A DNA stretch of 64,000 bases from Simplicispira psychrophila DSM 11588 (GTDB taxonomy: Bacteria; Pseudomonadota; Gammaproteobacteria; Burkholderiales; Burkholderiaceae_C), in contig NZ_JHYS01000009.1 in assembly GCF_000688255.1 (NCBI RefSeq), positions 62,001 to 126,000 of the forward strand. Reading direction: 5' to 3'. Below are positions 26,616 to 35,418 of the stretch, piece by piece; positions within the stretch are counted from its first letter, which is position 1, and each line of letters starts with the position of its first letter. Under the pieces are notes generated by a model. That model was not told the origin of the DNA. It saw only the letters and a program-made list of their open reading frames with translations, and made no database searches. Position numbers and translations under genes: made by a program.

Positions 26616-27839
26616 TCATGCCATCTTTACGGCCAGTGGGATGACCTCCGCGCCAACACGTAGGCGGTCGAGGTAGTCGGCCCAGCGCTGCATCATCTGT
26701 TGGCGTGCGGGTAGGTGGGCGGTGCGGTTGTAGGCGCGGCCATTGGCATCTTTGACGGTGTGCGCCAACTGGTGCTCTATCAAGTCCACGCGCTCGCTCA
26801 GTACCTCGTCCATGATGGTTCTGGCAGTGGCGCGGAACCCGTGGGCGGTCTGCACTTCCTTGGTGTAGCCCATACCGCGCAGCGCAGCATTCACCGTGTT
26901 CTCGCTCATGGGCCGGGCGCCCGTGCGCAAGCTGCTGAAAACATACTGCCCCGCACCGGTCAACGGTTGCAGACTGCGCAGCAGCTCTATGGTCTGGGTC
27001 GATAGCGGGACGATGTGGTCAGCGCGCATCTTCATCTTCTCGCCGGGTATGCGCCACTCTGCGCTGTCGAAGTCCAGCTCCGTCCATTCCATGTGTCGCA
27101 ACTCGCCGGGGCGCACCAACAGCATTGGCGACAACTTCAACGCCGCCACGGTGCAGGGGCTGCCGTTGTAGTCGTGCATGGCGCGCAGCAAGGCACCCAG
27201 CGCCAGCGGCTCGGTGATGGCGGCGTGGTGCTTTTTCTTGGTCTTGGGTAAGGTGTCGCGCAATCCAACGGTGGCATCTTTTTCTGTCAGGCCACGGCTC
27301 ACGGCGTAGCGGAACACCAGCTCACAAGCGTTGGCTACCCGTTGGGCGGTATCAGCCACGCCACGGGCCGCTACCTTGTCCATCATGGCGCGCATGGTGG
27401 GTGGCTTGATGTTGGCAATGGGCAAGCGGCCTATCTCTGGGAAGACATCAATCTGTAGGCGGCGCTCTATCCTTGCGGCTGTGGCTTCGCTTCGCTTGTG
27501 AGCGGTTGCTTTGAGCCACGCTAGCGCCACAGCCTCGAAGGTGCTTTGCGCAGCGCTGGTGCTGGCCTGCTTGTCCTCACGCTTGGCGGTGCTGGGGTCG
27601 ATACCTTGGGCGAGTTGCTCTTTGGCGCGCTTGCGGACTTCGCGTGCCTGCGCCAGCGAGACTGCCGGGTACACGCCGATATAGAGCGTCTTTTGCTTGC
27701 CGTGCATCCGGTAGGCCATGCGCCAGTATTTGCCTTCTGCCTTGACGTGCAGGTACATCGCGCCGCCGTCGGTGTGCTTGTCGCCAGCAGGTTTGCCGCT
27801 GTGCTTTGCTTTCTTGATGAAGGTGTCGGTCAGTGCCAC
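26616..27839 (-). CDS. tyrosine recombinase / integrase (P4-type, DUF4102 N-terminus)
   Basis: A 407-residue integrase. The N-terminal arm-binding domain begins MALTDTFIKKAKHSGKP and contains TLYIGVYPAVSLAQAREVR. A SAM-like core-binding domain lies at about 100-185. The catalytic domain has Arg in LLVRPGELRHMEW (near 245), HGFRATARTIMDE (His/Arg box, near 335) and the Tyr nucleophile in GRAYNRT (near 372), so the set is complete and the enzyme is probably active. The start is GTG with AGGGG upstream. Integrases of this type target tRNA 3' ends; the neighbouring tRNA-Leu at 28024 is the evident target. Confidence 0.95.
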   Translation of the reverse strand: MALTDTFIKKAKHSGKPAGDKHTDGGAMYLHVKAEGKYWRMAYRMHGKQKTLYIGVYPAVSLAQAREVRKRAKEQLAQGIDPSTAKREDKQASTSAAQSTFEAVALAWLKATAHKRSEATAARIERRLQIDVFPEIGRLPIANIKPPTMRAMMDKVAARGVADTAQRVANACELVFRYAVSRGLTEKDATVGLRDTLPKTKKKHHAAITEPLALGALLRAMHDYNGSPCTVAALKLSPMLLVRPGELRHMEWTELDFDSAEWRIPGEKMKMRADHIVPLSTQTIELLRSLQPLTGAGQYVFSSLRTGARPMSENTVNAALRGMGYTKEVQTAHGFRATARTIMDEVLSERVDLIEHQLAHTVKDANGRAYNRTAHLPARQQMMQRWADYLDRLRVGAEVIPLAVKMA

Positions 27840-28023
27840 GGTGCGCCCCTAGGTGGATGTGTTGGCTCCTGTTGGTGCGTCTGGCGTTAGGAACCAACAA
27901 AAGAACCAACAAAGTGATGGGCTTCCATGATGCCCTTTGACACTGTGTGACACAACAAAAAAGCCCCGCTCCTATGAAAGAGGGGGGCTTTGGCATGGCG
28001 TGACGTGCCATGAAACAGTGATT
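27840..28023. promoter_or_regulatory. integrase upstream region with inverted short repeats
   Basis: TGTTGG occurs at 27860 and 27870, and the inverse GAACCAACA at 27891 and 27903. They lie just upstream of the integrase GTG, where they could be arm-type sites or operator sites. TGGCATGGCGTGACGTGCCA at 27991-28010 is a further inverted repeat close to the tRNA end. Confidence 0.4.
27955..27990 (-). terminator. intrinsic terminator downstream of tRNA-Leu copy 1
   Basis: On the minus strand AAGCCCC and GGGGCTT form the base of a hairpin with an inner CTC/GAG pairing, followed directly by TTTTTTG. It stops the tRNA transcript and lies inside the element, replacing the original terminator that integration displaced to 25078. 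Confidence 0.75.
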
Positions 28024-28108
<85 letters not shown>

Positions 28109-28126
28109 ATCTCAGGAAAGATTTGA

Positions 28127-28134
28127 ATTGTATA
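28127..28134 (-). promoter_or_regulatory. -10 element of tRNA-Leu copy 1
   Basis: TATACAAT on the minus strand lies 19 nt before the tRNA 5' end. The same -10 core and the CTTTCCTGAGAT flank precede copy 2. No strong -35 is evident. Confidence 0.5.
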
Positions 28135-28175
28135 GCAAGAAAATGATCGTTAAAGCCAATTGCAGCAAAACAGAC

Positions 28176-28205
28176 AATAAAAAAGCCGCTGGAGTACAGC
28201 GGCTT
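28176..28205 (-). terminator. intrinsic terminator downstream of tRNA-Leu copy 2
   Basis: On the minus strand AAGCCGCTG and CAGCGGCTT form a 9-bp stem around a 5-nt loop, followed by TTTTTATT. It separates the two tandem tRNA transcripts. Confidence 0.85.
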
Positions 28206-28216
28206 CTCGTTAAACT

Positions 28217-28301
<85 letters not shown>

Positions 28302-28335
28302 ATCTCAGGAAAGAACAAGATTGTATATTAAAAAA

Positions 28336-30879
28336 ATGAACTCCAGCACACACTCAGCCCATCCTGCCGACGAAATTGAAGGCGTCGTGCAAGGACACCG
28401 CGATGGCCATGGCTACGTGATCCGTAACGATGGTCAGTCAGATGTTTTTCTGCCTCCTAACGAAATGCGTGCTGTCTTGCACAAGGACCGTGTTCTGGTG
28501 CGTATCGTGCGTCAGGATCGACGTGGCCGGCCTGAGGGCCGCGTGGTCGAGATCATCGAGCGCCCACCTCAACCCTTGATCGGCCGGCTATTGCAAGAAA
28601 GCGGCGTCTGGCTGGTGGCGCCCGAAGACAAGCGCTATGGTCAGGATGTGTTGATTCCGACCGGCGCTCTGGCCATTGCCAAACCCGGCCAAGTGGTGGT
28701 GGTCGAGCTGACCGAGCCGCCGGCGCTGTTTGGTCAGCCGGTCGGCCGCATCACGGAAGTGCTTGGCGAAGTTGACGACCCCGGCATGGAAATTGAAATC
28801 GCCGTGCGCAAATATGGCGTGCCGCATGAATTTTCATCGGCCTGTCTGGAGCAGGCCAAAGGGCTGCCGGACCAAGTGCGCGCGCAAGACAAAAAACAGC
28901 GTGTTGACTTGACGGACGTGCCGCTGGTCACCATCGATGGCGAGGATGCACGCGACTTTGACGACGCCGTGTACTGCGAGCCGGCCAAAGTGGGGCGCGG
29001 CAAGGGTTGGCGCCTGTTGGTGGCGATTGCCGATGTCAGCCACTATGTGCAGACCGGCAGCGCCATCGATATCGATGCCTACGACCGTGCCACCAGCGTG
29101 TATTTTCCACGTCGCGTCATTCCGATGCTGCCGGAAAAGCTCAGCAACGGCCTGTGCTCGCTCAACCCCGAGGTCGAGCGCCTGTGTATGGTGTGCGACA
29201 TGCTGGTCACCAGTACCGGTGAGGTGCATGCTTACCAGTTCTACCCGGCGGTCATGTTCAGCCATGCGCGCATGACGTACACCGAGGTGGCGGCCATCCT
29301 GGGCAACACGCGTGGCCCGGAAGCCGCCAAACGCCAAGAACGCATCCCTGATTTATTGAATTTGCACGACGTGTTTCGTGCCCTCCTAATTGCGCGGCGC
29401 GCACGTGGGGCGGTAGATTTTGAAACCACCGAAACGCAAATCGTTTGCGACGACAGTGGCCGTATCGAGAAAATTGTGGCGCGTACGCGCAATGATGCCC
29501 ACCGCCTGATCGAAGAGGCCATGCTGGCAGCCAATGTCTGCAGTGCCGATTTCATTGCCCAGGGCAAGCAGCATGGCCTGTACCGCGTGCACGAAGGCCC
29601 AACGGCAGAAAAACAGGACATCCTGCGTACCTACCTCAAGGCCATGGCCGTGGGCCTGACGATCAGCGATAACCCGCGCCCGGCCGAATACCAGGCCATT
29701 GCCGACGCCACCAAAGACCGCCCCGACGCCCAGCAGATCCACACCATGCTGCTGCGCTCGATGCAACAGGCCATTTACACGCCGGAAAACAACGGCCATT
29801 TTGGTCTGGCGTTCGACGCTTACACGCATTTCACCAGCCCGATCCGGCGCTACCCAGACTTGTTGGTACACCGCGTCATCAAGGCCATTTTGGGGAATAC
29901 CAAATACCGTTTGCCCGCCTTGCCGCTGCCCGGTGAAGCCCACGCCAAACTGGCCAAACGCCTTGCGGGTCGTGTGGCGCCGCCACTGGCACCCGGCGAA
30001 AAACCACGCAAAAAAGAAACTGGTGCGGCGTTGGTCGAAACCCAGTCGTGGGCGGCCGCTGGCCTGCATTGCAGCGCCAACGAGCGCCGTGCAGATGAGG
30101 CCAGCCGCGACGTCGAGGCTTGGCTCAAGTGCAAGTACATGCACCAGCACCTGGGCGAAGAGTTCAATGGCCTGGTCAGTTCCATCACCAGCTTTGGCAT
30201 CTTTGTCACGCTCGACGAGATGTACGTCGAAGGGTTGGTACACATCACCGAGCTGGGCGGCGAATATTTCAAGTTCGACGAAACGCGCCAAGAACTGCGC
30301 GGCGAACGCAGCGGTATGCGCTTTGCCCTGGGTACGCCGGTGCGGGTGCAGGTCAGTCGCGTGGATTTGGATGGCCGGCGCATTGACTTTCGACTCATTA
30401 CCGAGGGTGATACCGCGCTGCCCCGTGGCGCCAAAGAGCGCGGTGGCGCGCGCTCAGCCGGTAAATCTGTCGGAAAGGGCCGGGACAAGGAGCAGCGCCA
30501 GGAGCGTCAAGACCGGTCCGCGCGTCCGGTGCGCCCAGAGCAGCATTCTGACCGCCAGGACAGCAAGCGCCCGGCGCCGGTGTTGGCTGATGCAGTAGCA
30601 GCGGCACCCCTGCCACCAGCGCAGCAGCACGCCCGCCAGGCCCAGGAGTCTGCGCAGGACTACCCCAGCACCAGCAAGCCATCGACGCAAAAGGCGGCCT
30701 TGTTGAGCAAAGCAGTCCCTAAAAATTCGCCGCAGGCTAGCGCGTTGCCGACCGCTGAGTCCAGCAGCAAGCCCAGTAAGGGCGATAAGGGCGATCAGGG
30801 CAACAAAGTTGGCAAGACCGACCAAGCTGACAAAGCCCCGCCAGCGAAGAAAGCCAAAGAGCGTAAAAAGCGCGACTGA
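28336..30879 (+). CDS. rnr: ribonuclease R
   Basis: An 847-residue RNase II/R exoribonuclease from MNSSTHSAHPADEIEG; upstream in-frame sequence is the antisense of tRNA-Leu and is not coding. Domains in order: cold-shock domains (about 15-190), RNB catalytic domain with VTIDGEDARDFDDAVYCE holding the metal-binding aspartates (near 200), and S1 domain (GLVSSITSFGIFVTLDEMYV, near 620). The last 150 residues are low complexity, rich in Lys, Ser, Pro and Ala (KKAKERKKRD at the end). It degrades structured RNA 3' to 5'. No ribosome-binding site precedes the ATG. Confidence 0.95.
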   Translation: MNSSTHSAHPADEIEGVVQGHRDGHGYVIRNDGQSDVFLPPNEMRAVLHKDRVLVRIVRQDRRGRPEGRVVEIIERPPQPLIGRLLQESGVWLVAPEDKRYGQDVLIPTGALAIAKPGQVVVVELTEPPALFGQPVGRITEVLGEVDDPGMEIEIAVRKYGVPHEFSSACLEQAKGLPDQVRAQDKKQRVDLTDVPLVTIDGEDARDFDDAVYCEPAKVGRGKGWRLLVAIADVSHYVQTGSAIDIDAYDRATSVYFPRRVIPMLPEKLSNGLCSLNPEVERLCMVCDMLVTSTGEVHAYQFYPAVMFSHARMTYTEVAAILGNTRGPEAAKRQERIPDLLNLHDVFRALLIARRARGAVDFETTETQIVCDDSGRIEKIVARTRNDAHRLIEEAMLAANVCSADFIAQGKQHGLYRVHEGPTAEKQDILRTYLKAMAVGLTISDNPRPAEYQAIADATKDRPDAQQIHTMLLRSMQQAIYTPENNGHFGLAFDAYTHFTSPIRRYPDLLVHRVIKAILGNTKYRLPALPLPGEAHAKLAKRLAGRVAPPLAPGEKPRKKETGAALVETQSWAAAGLHCSANERRADEASRDVEAWLKCKYMHQHLGEEFNGLVSSITSFGIFVTLDEMYVEGLVHITELGGEYFKFDETRQELRGERSGMRFALGTPVRVQVSRVDLDGRRIDFRLITEGDTALPRGAKERGGARSAGKSVGKGRDKEQRQERQDRSARPVRPEQHSDRQDSKRPAPVLADAVAAAPLPPAQQHARQAQESAQDYPSTSKPSTQKAALLSKAVPKNSPQASALPTAESSSKPSKGDKGDQGNKVGKTDQADKAPPAKKAKERKKRD

Positions 30880-30895
30880 CGTTAGCTGTCAAAAT

Positions 30896-30962
30896 TTAAC
30901 TATCAAAAAGATAGCTGTAACCGCTTGCTCAGCAAGCGTTTGCGGCTATTTTCATTAAAAAT
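30896..30962 (+). repeat. palindromic repeat copy D (between convergent rnr and nnr)
   Basis: ACTATCAAAAAGATAGCTG forms the left arm. CGCTTGC-TCA-GCAAGCG is a perfect stem, then GCGGCTATTTTCATT. It includes the nnr stop codon (30955-30957) and probably serves as a terminator for both genes. Confidence 0.85.
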
Positions 30963-32499
30963 TCACAATTCCTGCGCGTTCCGCCAGCAGGCTGGCTGTC
31001 AAAGGCAGGTCTGCCGGCCACTGGTCGGCGGCCAAGCCGTGCGCAAAGACAGCGCTGGTGGCAGCCTCGAAGGGCGTGGCTGGGCTGGCGTTGGCAGCCC
31101 AGCGAGCGCCGATCATCCCCGCCAGTACGTCGCCTGTGCCGGCAGTGGCCAGGCGGGCGTTCCCGGTCGGGTTGATGTGCGGGGCCAGACCCGGCGCTGC
31201 TATCGCTGTGCCCGAACCCTTGAGAACGGTGGTGCAGCCAAAGCGCGCTGCCAGTTGCTGCGCCGCTTGCAGGCGGTGCGCCTGTACGCTGGCGGTGTCG
31301 ATGCCGAGCAGGCGTGCCGCTTCCAGCGGGTGGGGTGTCAGCACGGTGGGCTGGTGCCGCTGTGCTCGGACTTGCAGGGCGGTTTGCAGACCTTCATGGG
31401 CGGCGATGGCGTTCAGCGCATCGGCATCCAGCACCAGCCGCGCCGCGCGCAACAGCACCGGCGCCAGCACGGCGCGTACAGCATCGCCCCCACCGCAGCC
31501 GCAGACCACAGTGAGATCTTCCAACTGCAAGGCGTCAAAGCGGCGAAACATCAGTTCGGGCTGCTGTGCGTCCAACTCCAACCCAGTGCTGTCCAGCGGC
31601 GCTACCAGCACCCGGCCAGCGCCGCTGTGCAAGGCCGCGCTGGCCGCCAGCAAAGCTGCGCCGACCATGCCCATGCCGCGCGCCTGCAGGCCTTCACCAC
31701 CCACGATGGCTACGTCGCCATAGCTGCCCTTGTGGCTGGCATGGCAGCGCGTGACCGTTGGCCCGGGGCCGCTGAGCCAGGCGCTGGGTGCCTCGGTGCT
31801 TGGGGGGCACAGCAGATCGTCAAACCAGACCGTACCGGCGGCGTCGCGTCCGGCGCCGGTAAACAGGCCCGGCTTGAGGGTCAGCAGGCTCAGGGTGTGG
31901 CGGGCAGCAGGGACTGCGCCCCGGCTGTTGCTATCGCTGTCTGGCGCCAAGTCGGCTGTGTACTGGCCGGTATCTGCCTGCAGGCCGGTGGGCATATCGA
32001 CCGCCAGCAAGGTGGCCGGACTGCAGCGCAGTTGCTGCAGCAGCTGGTGCAGTGGGCTGTCGGGCGCTGGAGCAAGGCGACTGTCGCTGGCTCCCAGGCC
32101 GATGCCTAGCAAGGCATCGATGCATAGATCAGCGGGACCCAAGTCTGACGGCGCTCGGTTGGCAAACCGCACGCCGGCGTTGCGGGCGCGCAGCCATGAC
32201 TGGTGTGCATCTGGGGGAGCGTGTTCTGGCTGGCCCAGCCAAGTCACCACCACGTGCACACCGCAGCGCTGCAGGTGCAGTGCTGCTTCCAGACCGTCGC
32301 CCCCGTTGTTGCCGGGGCCGCAGGCGATCCAGATGGTGCGGGCGTGCGGTGCGAGTGCCCGTGCCAATTGGGCTATGGCCAGGCCGGCGCGTTGCATCAG
32401 GGTGTGCGCTGGTAGCTGGGCTGCGGCGTGGTGTTCGAGGCGCTGCGTAGCCACACTGCCAAACAGCGCATAAGACTGGGTAGGCTGTATGCGTCGCAT
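30955..32499 (-). CDS. nnr: bifunctional NAD(P)H-hydrate epimerase / ADP-dependent dehydratase
   Basis: A 514-residue fusion of both NAD(P)HX repair enzymes. The N-terminal YjeF_N epimerase (about 1-225) has IACGPGNNGGDGLEAALHL and LCIDALLGIGL. The C-terminal carbohydrate-kinase-like dehydratase (about 245-514) has VLTPHPLEAARLLG, VLKGSGTAIA and GNARLATAGTGDVLAGMIGA, the ATP-site glycine motif. Together they repair hydrated NADH and NADPH. It is convergent with rnr, and its stop lies within repeat copy D. It starts 30 nt downstream of the acetyltransferase gene on the same strand. Confidence 0.95.
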   Translation of the reverse strand: MRRIQPTQSYALFGSVATQRLEHHAAAQLPAHTLMQRAGLAIAQLARALAPHARTIWIACGPGNNGGDGLEAALHLQRCGVHVVVTWLGQPEHAPPDAHQSWLRARNAGVRFANRAPSDLGPADLCIDALLGIGLGASDSRLAPAPDSPLHQLLQQLRCSPATLLAVDMPTGLQADTGQYTADLAPDSDSNSRGAVPAARHTLSLLTLKPGLFTGAGRDAAGTVWFDDLLCPPSTEAPSAWLSGPGPTVTRCHASHKGSYGDVAIVGGEGLQARGMGMVGAALLAASAALHSGAGRVLVAPLDSTGLELDAQQPELMFRRFDALQLEDLTVVCGCGGGDAVRAVLAPVLLRAARLVLDADALNAIAAHEGLQTALQVRAQRHQPTVLTPHPLEAARLLGIDTASVQAHRLQAAQQLAARFGCTTVLKGSGTAIAAPGLAPHINPTGNARLATAGTGDVLAGMIGARWAANASPATPFEAATSAVFAHGLAADQWPADLPLTASLLAERAGIVNF

Positions 32500-32529
32500 G
32501 GCAGTGCTGTTGGCCAGGAGAGGGCGCGC

Positions 32530-35223
32530 TTAAAGCTTGTGCGTTACGAGTTTGAAGTCTGGATCTTCTGCGTAGGACTTGATGGCGAAGCCGAGGCGGC
32601 GCATGAGTTTGAGCATGTCCGGATTGTTTGCCAGCACCAGACCATCGATCTCGCTCAGGCCCTTGTCACGCGCCACGTTCATGATGCTGAGCATGAGCCG
32701 CGAGCCCAGACCCTTGCCGTTGAAGTCGTCGGCCACCACCAGGGCGAATTCGCAGCTGGAGCTGTCCGGATTGGTGACGTAGCGGGAGACGCCGACCATG
32801 CGTTCGGTTTCCACGATCTGGCCATCCGGGGTGGCGCTGCGCTGCTTGAAAATGGCGACCAGTGCCATCTCGCGGTCGTAGTCGATCAGCGTGAAGCGCG
32901 CCAGCATCGACGGTGGCAGCTCGGCCATGGACGAGACAAAACGGTAATAGCGGCTTTGCGATGAGAGGCTTTGCACCAGCATCTGCAGCATCTGGGCGTC
33001 GCCAGGATGGATCGGTCGAACGGTGTATTCGCCGCCGCCGCTCAGGGGCCAGGTTTGTTCGTAGCGTGCCGGGTAGGGCAGGATGGCCAAGTGGCCATAG
33101 CGGTGGCTGCCACGGCCACCGGCGGTTTGTGGAGCGTGCTTGATGGCGATGCGGGCGTCCACGGCGACGGCACCGAATTCGTCCACGATGATCGGATTGA
33201 TGTCCATTTCGCGCAGCTGGGGCAACTCGCACGCCATTTCCGAGACGCGCAACAAAATCTGTTCCAGCGCTTCGATGTTGGTGGCGTTGGCACCGCGCCA
33301 GGCGCCCAAGGTGGTTGCGACGCGGGAACGATTGATCAGGCTGCGCGCCAGAAATGTGTTCAGCGGTGGCAGCTCCATCGACTTGTCGTCAATCAGCTCG
33401 ATCATGGTGCCGCCGGCGCCAAAAGAGATCACCGGGCCAAACGGATCATCGGCTACCAAGCCAATACAGATCTCGCGTCCGCGGCGCACGCGGGCCATGA
33501 CTTGCACCGTGACGCCGTTGATGCGTGCGTTGGGTTGCAGCCGGGTTACGCGCTGCACCATGTCGGTATAGGTGTCGCGTGCAGCGGCGCCATTCATGAT
33601 ATTGAGGGCCACGCCGCCGACATCGGATTTGTGCGTGACATCAGGCGAATCGATCTTCAGCGCCACCGGAAAGCCCAACTGCGTGGCGATCATCATGGCT
33701 TCGTGGGCACTGCGCGCCAAGATGGTCTGGGTGACTGGAATATGGAACGCCGCCAGCAGCGTTTTGGACTCCATCTCGGTCAGGATGTTGCGCCGTTCGG
33801 CGAGTGCGCTTTCAATCACCAGGCGAGCGCCTTCGATGTCGGGTTTGGCCAGGGTCGAAAGGGGCGGCGGGGTCTGCTGCAGCAGCTGCTGGTTTTGATA
33901 GAACGAAGCGATATTGCCAAAGGCGCCGACGGCCGCTTCCGGGGTGCGAAAAGTGGGGATGTTGGCCGCTTTCAGGGTGCTGCGTCCGGTGGCCACCGTA
34001 GCATCGCCCATCCAGCAGGTCAGCAGGGGCTTGCCCATGCGCTGCTTGGCGTTGGCCAATGCCTGTGCTATAGCGTCCGGGTCGGTGCCCGGGCGAGGCG
34101 AGTAGATGGCCAGTACGCCGTCGATCTGGCGGTCCTTGTCGGCGGCTTCAATGGCCGCTTTGTAATCGTCCGGGCCGGCATGTTCCGACAGATCGATGAG
34201 GTCGGTCAGTGAGGCCAGGGGCGGCAGCAGGGGCTGCAGGGCGGTGATCGATTCAGAAGACAGGCGACCCAGTTCGAGCGAGATTTCATTAACCCAATCG
34301 GCGGCCAGCACGCCAGGGCCGCCGCCGTTGGCAATGATGCCCAGGCGCCGGCCGACCGGGCGGTAGCGTGAGGCCAGGCATTTGGCCGCCGAGAACAGTT
34401 CGACGAACGAGTTCACCCGCACTGCACCGGCGCGGCGCAAAGCGGCATCAAACACATCATCGCTGCCGACAATGGTGCCGCTGTGCGTCTGCGCGGCTTC
34501 GTTGCCGGCCGGTTTGCGGCCGGCCTTCAGAACCACTACCGGCTTGGCATTGGCTGCCGAGCGCAGCGCACTCATGAAGTTGCGCACATTGCTGATGCCC
34601 TCCATGTAGACCACGATGCTTTGGGTCTGCCGGTCGTGCGCCAGAAAGTCCAGCACTTGGGCAATATCGAGGGCCGTGTTGGGCCCCAGTGAGACGACGG
34701 AGGAGAAGCCTACGCCGTTGCTGCTGGCCCAATCGAGGATGGCCGATGTCAGTGCGCCGGACTGTGATACCAGCGCCAGTGGGCCGGGGTGGGCCAGGGG
34801 GCCGGCAATACTGGCATTGAGTTGCAACAACGGGCGCTGCAGGCCCAGACAGTTGGGGCCGAGCAGGTGGATGTTTTCGCGCTGGGCGATTTTTTTCAGT
34901 TCGGCTGCTTCGTCCGGGGTGGTGCCGTTGGAAATGATCAAAGCCGAGCGGCAATTCATGCGGGCCGCCAATTCCAGGGTGCCGGCGATGTCGGCCGGCG
35001 GCTGTGCAATGATGGCTAGGTCGGCCCGGGTTTGCGCCAGATCGGCCAGCGTACCACTGGCTTTGGTGCTCAGGAATTGCAAAGTGCCTTTGAACTGCTG
35101 GGCGCGCAAAGTCTCGTGCAGCATGGCTGCCTGGGGCGTTTGCGTGGATGGGTCATCGTGCTCACCGGCAAATACGACGATGGATTCCGGGGTGAAAAGC
35201 GATGTGAGGTAGTGTTTGTCCAT
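32530..35223 (-). CDS. acyl-CoA synthetase (ADP-forming)-like protein fused to GNAT acetyltransferase
   Basis: An 897-residue protein from MDKHYLTSLFTPESIVVFAG. Order: CoA-binding domain (about 1-130), succinyl-CoA-ligase-like domains (GPNCLGLQRPLLQLNAS, VSQSGALTSAILDWAS, AAQTHSGTIVGSDDVFDAAL), ATP-grasp domain (about 490-700; FPVALKIDSPDVTHKSDVGG) and a C-terminal GNAT domain (about 735-897; VADDFNGKGLGSRLM). The architecture is that of the Pat/YfiQ protein lysine acetyltransferases that silence acetyl-CoA synthetase. The His in THSGTIVG aligns with the His of active ADP-forming synthetases, so ligase activity may remain; this is inference. The longer open frame upstream lacks family similarity. 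Confidence 0.88.
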   Translation of the reverse strand: MDKHYLTSLFTPESIVVFAGEHDDPSTQTPQAAMLHETLRAQQFKGTLQFLSTKASGTLADLAQTRADLAIIAQPPADIAGTLELAARMNCRSALIISNGTTPDEAAELKKIAQRENIHLLGPNCLGLQRPLLQLNASIAGPLAHPGPLALVSQSGALTSAILDWASSNGVGFSSVVSLGPNTALDIAQVLDFLAHDRQTQSIVVYMEGISNVRNFMSALRSAANAKPVVVLKAGRKPAGNEAAQTHSGTIVGSDDVFDAALRRAGAVRVNSFVELFSAAKCLASRYRPVGRRLGIIANGGGPGVLAADWVNEISLELGRLSSESITALQPLLPPLASLTDLIDLSEHAGPDDYKAAIEAADKDRQIDGVLAIYSPRPGTDPDAIAQALANAKQRMGKPLLTCWMGDATVATGRSTLKAANIPTFRTPEAAVGAFGNIASFYQNQQLLQQTPPPLSTLAKPDIEGARLVIESALAERRNILTEMESKTLLAAFHIPVTQTILARSAHEAMMIATQLGFPVALKIDSPDVTHKSDVGGVALNIMNGAAARDTYTDMVQRVTRLQPNARINGVTVQVMARVRRGREICIGLVADDPFGPVISFGAGGTMIELIDDKSMELPPLNTFLARSLINRSRVATTLGAWRGANATNIEALEQILLRVSEMACELPQLREMDINPIIVDEFGAVAVDARIAIKHAPQTAGGRGSHRYGHLAILPYPARYEQTWPLSGGGEYTVRPIHPGDAQMLQMLVQSLSSQSRYYRFVSSMAELPPSMLARFTLIDYDREMALVAIFKQRSATPDGQIVETERMVGVSRYVTNPDSSSCEFALVVADDFNGKGLGSRLMLSIMNVARDKGLSEIDGLVLANNPDMLKLMRRLGFAIKSYAEDPDFKLVTHKL

Positions 35224-35418
35224 GGTGTTTCCAGCGTGATTCGATCCGGGCTGCGCGCAGGCCCTCAAGCAGCCCGTGAGCAGCGCCCCATGTGCCGTCC
35301 CTTGGCAAAAATGGGGTGCTTTGGTGTATTCGCATGTCGCACTGTAGCCAGTCTTGGTGTGCACGAACCAACTTGCCGCTACTTTTTGTGACGCAGCTCG
35401 CTGTAGCTGGTGGACAGG

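Noticed and set aside
32971-34212. 413-codon plus-strand frame
   Set aside because: It is antisense to the CoA-ligase/GNAT gene and has the composition of a shadow.
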